From Acidimicrobiia bacterium (GTDB taxonomy: Bacteria; Actinomycetota; Acidimicrobiia; Acidimicrobiales; SZUA-35): a stretch of DNA of 5,999 nucleotides. Position numbers and translations under genes: made by a program. The stretch's first letter is position 1; each line of letters begins with the position of its first letter. Under the pieces are notes generated by a model that searched no databases, had not been told where the DNA came from, and saw nothing but the letters and a program-made list of their open reading frames with translations. Of this stretch, positions 1 through 5,999 are shown piece after piece. The stretch covers positions 1 through 5,999 of the forward strand of contig JAOUGG010000182.1 in the NCBI GenBank assembly GCA_029857855.1, in the 5' to 3' direction.

Positions 1-1
1 G

Positions 2-1146
<1,145 letters not shown>

Positions 1147-1150
<4 letters not shown>

Positions 1151-2424
1151 TCGACAACCGACCCCATCTCCTGCACTCGAAATACGATGTGGTTGTCGCC
1201 GGTGGCGGGCCTGCCGGCCTGGGAGCGGCGATGGCAGCCCGCAACGCTGGGGCGGAACGTGTTCTCGTCGTCGACCGCGAAGCTGAAGCCGGAGGAATTC
1301 TGCTTCAGTGCATCCACTCCGGGTTCGGTCTCCACCATCTAGGCCAGGAACTGACCGGGCCCGAATACGCCCAACGCATCCTCGAGCAGGCACTCGACGA
1401 CGGCGTCGACGTGCTCACCAACGCGTATCTGCTCGACATCGACAACGACCAGAACCTCAAGCTGCTTTCCGTCGACCACGGGGTCTCCATCCTCGATACC
1501 CGGGCAACCGTGCTGGCGATGGGCGCCCGGGAACGAACTCGAGCCGCCATCCGCATTCCCGGTGCACGCCCCGCCGGGGTCTTCACCGCCGGCGCCGCCC
1601 AGCGGTTGGTCAACCTGAACGGTGTCCTGCCCGGCCGACGGGTTGTCATCCTCGGATCGGGCGACATCGGGTTGATCATGGCCCGCCGCCTCACCCTCGA
1701 AGGGGTCGAAGTGGCCGGGGTGTTCGAGCTGATGCCTTACGCCAACGGCCTGAGCCGCAACATCGTGCAGTGCCTTCACGACTTCGACATTCCCCTGCAC
1801 CTGTCCACCACGGTCGTCGAAATCCATGGCCGTGATCGGATCGACAAGGTCACCGTCGCCCCGGTGGACGATCACCTCACGCCCGTGCTTTCGAAAGCCT
1901 GGGAAGTTCCGTGCGACACGCTGCTGGTATCGGTGGGCCTGATCCCCGAAAACGAACTGTCCCGCGAACTGCGGTTGCGGCTCGACCCCACCACGTCGGG
2001 ACCGATCGTGTCGAGCACGATGGAAACATCCCGGGACGGCGTGTTCGCCTGCGGCAACGTGGTACACATCCACGACCTGGTCGATTTCGTCAGCGCCGAA
2101 GCCGAGCTGGCCGGGGGCCACGCCGGCCGATTCGCTTCCGGGGTTCGGCCACCGCATGACAACGTGCGGCTCCAACCGGGCGCCAACGTTGCCTACTGCG
2201 TACCCCACACCGTGACCACCGATCAGCCGCACACCGTCTACCTCCGGGTCCGCAAGCCGTTGGAGAAGAGCATGCTCCGGCTCCGGGACTCCGAAGGTGC
2301 TGTGGTCCACGAGCGTCGCCTTCGGTACGTGGTGCCGGCCGAAATGGTCACCCTGAAGCTCCGTCCCGGCGTGCTCGAGGGGTTCCAGGGTGACGCCCTC
2401 CAGGTGGAGGTGATGCCCCGATGA
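1147..2424 (+). CDS. NAD(P)/FAD-dependent oxidoreductase (HcnB/opine oxidase A-like), partner of the GlpA-like protein
   Basis: This 425-residue protein has two dinucleotide-binding folds. The FAD site is GGGPAG at residues 19-24, ending in an acidic residue at VVDRE (41-45). The NAD(P) site is LGSGDIG at 169-175. The typical ATG-like segment [10 protein letters not shown] (123-132) and the closing FAD motif [17 protein letters not shown] (297-313) are present. This is the pyridine nucleotide-disulfide oxidoreductase fold. I do not see the redox-active CxxxxC pair of disulfide reductases, so it is more likely an electron-transfer flavoprotein passing electrons between the dehydrogenase and NAD(P) or another acceptor. 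Cys55 lies near the flavin region (GGILLQC). A Shine-Dalgarno-like GAGGA at 1136-1140 sits 6 nt before the ATG, supporting this start. It overlaps both neighbours by 4 bp. The order DAO-BFD protein, this protein, DUF1667 protein is a recurrent bacterial arrangement. Fold is certain; reaction partners are inferred. Confidence 0.88.
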
Positions 2425-2807
2425 CCGACGACGAAACCACCACCTACGCCTACTTGTGCATCGGCTGCCCACTCGGCTGCCGGCTCGAAGTCGACGAGGA
2501 CGATCAGGGCGACATCATCGAAATCCGGGGGTCATCGTGCCGGAAAGGCGACCGGTACGCCAAACAGGAACACACCGACCCCCGCCGCAATGTCACAACC
2601 ACCGTGGCGATCAGCGGAGGGATCTGGCCACGACTCCCGGTCAAAACCAACGGCGAGATCCCCAAGGATCAGGTGCTGGAGGCGTGTGAAGAGCTGCGCC
2701 GGGTACGGGTGCAGGCTCCGGTGAAGATGGGCGACGTGGTGCTCGACAATCTGCTCGGCACCGGCTGTGCCGTGATCGCCACCCGCGACATGCCCGCAAT
2801 CGACTAG
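2421..2807 (+). CDS. DUF1667 family small cysteine-motif protein
   Basis: This is a 128-residue soluble protein with no signal peptide or membrane segment. Cys13, Cys16, Cys20 and Cys40 form a C-x2-C-x3-C-x19-C pattern near the N-terminus, suggestive of a metal or [4Fe-4S] site; a fifth cysteine, Cys116, lies in [13 protein letters not shown] near the C-terminus. The four-cysteine N-terminus, the [16 protein letters not shown] helix and the LDNLLGTG ending fit DUF1667, a family normally about 120 residues long and encoded beside GlpA-like and FAD/NAD oxidoreductase genes. It may be an electron-transfer or assembly subunit of that complex. The biochemical role is unknown to me. The start overlaps the upstream stop by 4 bp, with a GGAGG at 2406-2410 ten bases upstream. 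It ends the operon: a gap of about 106 bp follows, with no convincing hairpin-plus-T-run terminator. Confidence 0.85.
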   Translation: MTDDETTTYAYLCIGCPLGCRLEVDEDDQGDIIEIRGSSCRKGDRYAKQEHTDPRRNVTTTVAISGGIWPRLPVKTNGEIPKDQVLEACEELRRVRVQAPVKMGDVVLDNLLGTGCAVIATRDMPAID

Positions 2808-2863
2808 TCAGCTGCTCCTACAACTCAAGCCTTGGTTGGCGCCCGGTGAGAGTTCTGGGGCAC

Positions 2864-2884
2864 GGTGGTAATGTCAGTACCACC
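2864..2884. promoter_or_regulatory. Perfect inverted repeat, candidate operator
   Basis: GGTGGTA (2864-2870) and TACCACC (2878-2884) are exact reverse complements separated by the 7-nt spacer ATGTCAG. The inner TGGT...ACCA half-sites resemble operators of dimeric winged-helix repressors of the GntR/FadR type, though the spacing differs from the classical TGGTnnnACCA. The site is 30 bp before the FAD-subunit start and overlaps the possible -10 box. A small RNA hairpin is an alternative, but no T-run follows, so it is unlikely to be a terminator. Confidence 0.45.
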
Positions 2885-2902
2885 AGAAAGCGATACCAGC
2901 CA

Positions 2903-2912
2903 GAGGTAGAGG
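2903..2912 (+). promoter_or_regulatory. Ribosome binding site with tandem GAGG
   Basis: Two GAGG cores sit before the ATG at 2914: 2903-2906 (7 nt spacing, near ideal) and 2909-2912 (1 nt, too close to act alone). The first fixes the start of the FAD subunit. No other in-frame start downstream has a comparable site. Confidence 0.65.
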
Positions 2913-2913
2913 T

Positions 2914-3630
2914 ATGCACCAGTTTGTGGGGTATCACCGACCGAAGTCGATCGCCGATGCGGCCGGCTTACTCGAACGTCCGAACCGTATGGCTCTGGCC
3001 GGGGGCACGACCATCTCCCATGACGGTGGTGGGACGCCGATTGAACTCGTTGATCTGCAATCCCTTGGCCTCAGCGGTATCTCCGCCAACGGATCTCAAG
3101 TCGAAATCGGAGCCACGGCAACGCTGCAGGCCCTTGTGGACAGCGACCTCATTCCAGACTTGATTCGTGACACGGCCAAAGCCGAGCAGCCCAGCACCCT
3201 GAGAGGCCTTGCCACGGTTGGCGGTAGCGTCGGTGCCGCCGACGGAGAGAGCGTGCTGGTGGCAGCGCTCCTCGTTCACGAGGCAACCGTGGCCTTCGCC
3301 GATGAGCGATCGGTACCTCTTGAAGAGGTTCTGGCAGACGGGCTTTCCCACGGCGATCTCATCGTCAGCGTCTCTGTTGCCACAGGAGGGGCGACAGCCA
3401 TGGCTGCGACCGGGCGGACACCACGAGATGTTCCGATAGTTGCCGCGGTTGGCCGAATTGGCCCCGACGGCACGCGCCTGGCCGTGTGCGGGGTTGGCCC
3501 AGTACCTCAGCTCGTTACCGAGGTATCGCTCGGTCAGCTCGACCCGCCCGGCGACTTCCGAGGGAGTGCTGCCTACCGCATGCACCTCGCCGAAGTGCTG
3601 ACAGCTCGTGTCCTCGGGGAGCTGTCATGA
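2914..3630 (+). CDS. Molybdenum hydroxylase FAD-binding subunit (CoxM/XdhB-like)
   Basis: This 238-residue protein starts with the family hallmark of an FKYHRPKSIADA-like opening (here FVGYHRPKSIADAAGLL, residues 4-20). It carries the first FAD-phosphate loop AGGTTISHDGG (about 29-39) and the second loop TLRGLATVGGSVGAADGES (about 96-114). The C-terminal domain ends with DFRGSAAYRMHLAEVLTAR, matching the usual D-x-R-G-S-x-x-Y-R-x-x-L signature. In this superfamily the subunit takes electrons from the molybdenum subunit through two [2Fe-2S] clusters and passes them to NAD+ or quinone. At 238 residues it is shorter than the usual 280-290; the shortening seems to lie in the C-terminal domain. 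It overlaps the next gene by ATGA at 3627-3630. Its partner lacks Fe-S ligands (see the next entry), so how this flavin would be reduced is unclear. Family assignment is strong; substrate and acceptor are unknown. Confidence 0.9.
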   Translation: MHQFVGYHRPKSIADAAGLLERPNRMALAGGTTISHDGGGTPIELVDLQSLGLSGISANGSQVEIGATATLQALVDSDLIPDLIRDTAKAEQPSTLRGLATVGGSVGAADGESVLVAALLVHEATVAFADERSVPLEEVLADGLSHGDLIVSVSVATGGATAMAATGRTPRDVPIVAAVGRIGPDGTRLAVCGVGPVPQLVTEVSLGQLDPPGDFRGSAAYRMHLAEVLTARVLGELS

Positions 3631-4082
3631 CCACAATCACCATCGAACTCAACGGCGAGCCGACAACTGTTGACGCAGAACCGCACGAGTCACTCTTCAG
3701 GGTTCTACGCCAGCTGGGCATGTTCTCGGTGAAGTACGGTTCGGACACTGGTGAAACCGGGGCGGCTGCGGTGCTGCTCGACGGTGTTCTCGTGTCTTCC
3801 GAGGTGGTGTTGGCGCTGCAGGCCGATGGCCACCGCGTAACGACCGTGGAGTCGTTGAATACCGAGTCGGGGCTGCATCCCATTCAGGCCGCGTTCGCAA
3901 CGACGGGTGCGCTGCAGTCCGGCTATTCCGCCGGCGCCATGGTCTTGGGCACGATGGCACTACTCGAGCGCACCCCTGACCCTTCCGAGGAGGACATCCG
4001 CGACATGTTGTCGGGGATCCTCGATCGTGAGACCGGTTACGTGAAGCCGGTGGAGGCGGTGCTCAGGGCCGCCGCGGCGATG
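3627..4082 (+). other. Degenerate [2Fe-2S] domain region lacking all cluster cysteines
   Basis: This domain sits within the fused gene. It has the plant-ferredoxin-like half (residues 1-75) and the four-helix half (about 80-152) of a CoxS-type protein. The expected ligands are Ser39 (codon 3741), Thr44 (3756), Ala47 (3765) and Glu59 (3801) for the first cluster, and Ser98 (3918), Ser101 (3927), Asp133 (4023) and Glu135 (4029) for the second. Flanking family residues such as KYG, TGE, LLDGV, HPIQ and TGYVKP are retained and the frame is intact, so the domain fold appears to be kept while cluster binding is not possible in the known way. Confidence 0.85.
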
Positions 4083-5999
4083 CGAGGGGACTCGGTCGAG
4101 CCGTACGGCCCGCTTGTTGTTCCGACGCTTACCGATGGCACCAACCCCGCCACGATCGACCCGAATGATGCTGGTCCCACTGCTTCGCCCGCCGTCCCGA
4201 GGGTCGTTCCCTCCATCGACGTTCCAGAAATGGCCGTAGTTGGCAAAGGGGAGGTCAAGGTTGACGCCCTGAAGCTGGCCAAGGGCAATCCCGCCTTCAC
4301 AGACGACATTGAACCTCGAGGCATGCTCTATGCCAAGGTCTTGCACAGCCCCCACGCCCACGCTCGAATCGTCTCGATCGACGACGCCGCGGCCGTGGCT
4401 TTGCCCGGTGTCCACGCAGTGCTGCATCACGGCAATACGCCTCGGGTCAAGTACGCATCGGGCGGCCAATCCTGGCCGAACCCTTACCCCTATGACCAGG
4501 TGAGCTTTGACGACACCGTGCGTCACGTTGGTGATCGGGTGGCGGCAGTCGCAGCTGAATCGATCGAACTCGCCGAGGAAGCAGTAAGGCTGATCGACGT
4601 CACCTACGAAGTGCTGCCCGCTGTCTTCGATGAGTTGGAGGCCATCGAGCCGGGAGCGCCCGTCATTCACGGCGAGGCTGACACCGACGAGATCTACGAC
4701 CGTGACCGCAACATCGTGCATCACTTCGAGGCCGAACGGGGCGATGTGGAAGCCGCGTTTGCTGCCGCGCCGAAGGTGTTCGAAGGCACCTTCCGAGTGC
4801 ACCAGGTACAGCAGGTTCCCATCGAGCCCCACATTTCAATCGCCTGGCTTGACTCAGACGAACGCATGATCGTGAGAACAGCCACCCAGGTGCCGTTCCA
4901 CACCCGCCGAATGCTTGCTCCGTTGATCGGCATGGAGGTCAAGAACATTCGGGTGATCAAGCCCCGCATCGGTGGCGGTTTTGGTGCCAAGCAGGAGATG
5001 CTGATCGAGGACATCGTGGCGCATCTCGCCATCGCCACCCGTCGGCCCGTTCGCCTCGAGCTGACTCGCGAAGAGGAGTTCTGGGCCAGTCGCACAAGAC
5101 ATCCCCAGACGATCACGTTCCGTTCAGCGGTAGACGATGATGGAACGCTCCTGGCCCAGCACATGCGCCTCGTCGGCAACACCGGCGCCTACGGCACACA
5201 CGGCTACACCGTGCAGGCCGTCAGCGGACTGCGCGGTCTGACTTCATACAACGCACCCAACAAACGTTTTGATTGCGACGTTGCCTATACCAACATCCCG
5301 ATCCCCGGTGCTTACCGTGGGTATGGCGCCCCTCAGGCCGAGTTCGCTCTCGAAGCGCACATGGAAGACATCGCTCACGCGCTAGGGCGCGACCCACTCG
5401 AGTTCAAACGTCAGAACTGGGTGAAGCTCGGCGACGAGTTGAATATTGCTCCTCACATCGGCGAGCGTGCTACCGACGGCACCGTCGAACTGGACGAGTA
5501 TCCGCGGGTGATGTCGTCCGGCATAGAGGAATGTGTCGCCCAAGGTCAGCGGTCAATTGGTTGGCACCGTCGGCTAGATGCCGCCTGGCGTCAACCGGCC
5601 GACCGGCCCCATATCCGTCGCGGTCTCGGCTTCGCGTTCTGCATGCACGGCTCGGGAATTCCCTTCCTCGACATGGGCGGCTGCAGCATCAAGATCAACG
5701 ATGATGGCTCGTTCAATATGTTGGTGGGCGCCACCGACCTCGGCACCGGTGCCGACACCGTGTTGGGTCAGATCGCAGCCGAGGTTCTCGGGGTGCCGCT
5801 CGAGGACATCATCGTGTACTCCTCCGATACCGACGTCACGCCGTTCGACACTGGGGCCTACGCGTCTTCCACCACCTATATCTCAGGCACGGCGGCCATG
5901 ATGGCGGCCGAGGTGGTCCGCAAGCGGATCAAAGAGCGAGCAGCCGAGATGCTTGGGGTGGAAGAGCCATGCACGCTCGAATTGCACGACCGGCGCATA
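3627..5999 (+). CDS. Fused CoxS-like (cysteine-free) and CoxL/XdhA-like molybdopterin hydroxylase subunit (3' partial)
   Basis: The frame is open for 791 codons to the right edge with no stop. Residues 1-152 align by eye with the [2Fe-2S] subunit of molybdenum hydroxylases (VKYGSDTGETGAAAVLLDGV at 35-54, LHPIQAAF at 83-90, SGILDRETGYVKPVEAVL at 129-146), but all eight cluster cysteines are replaced. A Pro/Thr/Asp-rich linker covers about 153-202. The large subunit begins near 203: SPHAHARIVSID (241-252), IEPHISIAWLD (399-409), the GGGFGAKQ loop (449-456), the active-site loop GAYRGYGAPQ (561-570, with Arg564 at the position of the conserved substrate-binding Arg of xanthine dehydrogenases) and the molybdopterin segment DLGTGADTVLGQIAAEVLG (704-722). 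The AYRG loop is xanthine/aldehyde-oxidase-like, not the AYxCSFR of form I CO dehydrogenase. The catalytic C-terminal Glu lies beyond the window. GGGGAG at 3616-3621 is 5 nt before the ATG. There is no signal peptide, so it is probably cytoplasmic. Substrate unknown. Confidence 0.9.
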   Translation, partial: MTTITIELNGEPTTVDAEPHESLFRVLRQLGMFSVKYGSDTGETGAAAVLLDGVLVSSEVVLALQADGHRVTTVESLNTESGLHPIQAAFATTGALQSGYSAGAMVLGTMALLERTPDPSEEDIRDMLSGILDRETGYVKPVEAVLRAAAAMRGDSVEPYGPLVVPTLTDGTNPATIDPNDAGPTASPAVPRVVPSIDVPEMAVVGKGEVKVDALKLAKGNPAFTDDIEPRGMLYAKVLHSPHAHARIVSIDDAAAVALPGVHAVLHHGNTPRVKYASGGQSWPNPYPYDQVSFDDTVRHVGDRVAAVAAESIELAEEAVRLIDVTYEVLPAVFDELEAIEPGAPVIHGEADTDEIYDRDRNIVHHFEAERGDVEAAFAAAPKVFEGTFRVHQVQQVPIEPHISIAWLDSDERMIVRTATQVPFHTRRMLAPLIGMEVKNIRVIKPRIGGGFGAKQEMLIEDIVAHLAIATRRPVRLELTREEEFWASRTRHPQTITFRSAVDDDGTLLAQHMRLVGNTGAYGTHGYTVQAVSGLRGLTSYNAPNKRFDCDVAYTNIPIPGAYRGYGAPQAEFALEAHMEDIAHALGRDPLEFKRQNWVKLGDELNIAPHIGERATDGTVELDEYPRVMSSGIEECVAQGQRSIGWHRRLDAAWRQPADRPHIRRGLGFAFCMHGSGIPFLDMGGCSIKINDDGSFNMLVGATDLGTGADTVLGQIAAEVLGVPLEDIIVYSSDTDVTPFDTGAYASSTTYISGTAAMMAAEVVRKRIKERAAEMLGVEEPCTLELHDRRI
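4083..4232 (+). other. Interdomain linker of the fused molybdenum hydroxylase
   Basis: Residues about 153-202 are rich in Pro, Thr, Asp, Ala and Val, with no recognisable motif. They join the CoxS-like domain to the molybdopterin domain, which starts at about residue 203 (AVVGKGEVKVDALKLAKG). The boundary is placed by eye and may be off by ten residues. Confidence 0.6.

Larger units (their letters stand above)
2808..2913 (+). promoter_or_regulatory. Intergenic region with putative promoter for the molybdenum hydroxylase operon
   Basis: This is the only gap between genes in the window. A weak sigma70/SigA-like promoter can be drawn: GTGAGA at 2846-2851 (4 of 6 to TTGACA), a 17-bp spacer, then TAATGT at 2869-2874, which fits the relaxed TAnnnT -10 seen in actinobacteria. 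Transcription would start near 2881, leaving a leader of about 30 nt. The -10 element lies inside the inverted repeat listed separately, as expected for a repressor-controlled promoter. The promoter call rests on short matches only and is tentative. Confidence 0.35.

Noticed and set aside
1339..2472. Long antisense open frame of 377 codons
   Set aside because: It lies fully opposite the well-supported FAD/NAD oxidoreductase gene. Its translation is His/Gly/Asp-rich with no recognisable domain, as expected for an antisense shadow in GC-rich DNA.
2808..2845. Possible terminator after the DUF1667 gene
   Set aside because: Only very short complementary stretches are present (CAAG/CTTG, GCC/GGC) with no T-run, which is too weak to call.
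3627..4082. Loss of cysteines caused by a frameshift or sequencing error
   Set aside because: The frame is continuous, the residues between the ligand positions match the family, and eight separate substitutions at exactly the ligand sites cannot come from a frame error.
3960..4832. Antisense open frame of 290 codons
   Set aside because: It is opposite the molybdenum hydroxylase gene, whose forward frame has clear family motifs throughout. No domain or start signal supports the reverse frame.

Overview
The window is dense, high-GC bacterial DNA. All genes lie on the + strand, coding is almost gap-free, and three gene junctions are 4-bp ATGA overlaps. GC-rich wobble positions and the gene types suit an actinobacterium (for example an Acidimicrobiia-like lineage) or a Chloroflexota relative. 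That taxonomic placement is inference; no rRNA or other marker gene is present.

Region 1 (2-2807) is a three-gene redox operon. It holds the 3' part of a GlpA-like FAD-dependent dehydrogenase with a C-terminal BFD-type [2Fe-2S] domain, a two-dinucleotide-fold FAD/NAD(P) oxidoreductase, and a small four-cysteine DUF1667 protein. This trio recurs in bacteria, where it is often annotated as an alternative glycerol-3-phosphate dehydrogenase system. The likely scheme is oxidation of a small hydroxy or amino substrate by the first protein, with electrons passing through its Fe-S centre to the second flavoprotein. The real substrate cannot be read from the sequence.

Region 2 (2808-2913) is the only intergenic gap. 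It carries a perfect 7+7 bp inverted repeat overlapping a possible -10 element, which is a good candidate operator, and then a purine-rich ribosome binding site.

Region 3 (2914-5999, running off the right edge) encodes a molybdenum hydroxylase of the xanthine dehydrogenase/CO dehydrogenase superfamily. It consists of a separate FAD subunit (CoxM/XdhB-like) followed by a fused small-plus-large subunit (CoxS-like, linker, CoxL/XdhA-like). The striking point is that the CoxS-like domain keeps its fold signature, but all eight cysteines that normally ligate the two [2Fe-2S] clusters are replaced (Ser39, Thr44, Ala47, Glu59, Ser98, Ser101, Asp133, Glu135). The first cysteine of the protein is residue 550. 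The molybdopterin-binding motifs look intact. This appears to be a molybdenum hydroxylase that has lost its internal iron-sulfur wire while retaining the scaffold, and it is the main discovery candidate in the window.
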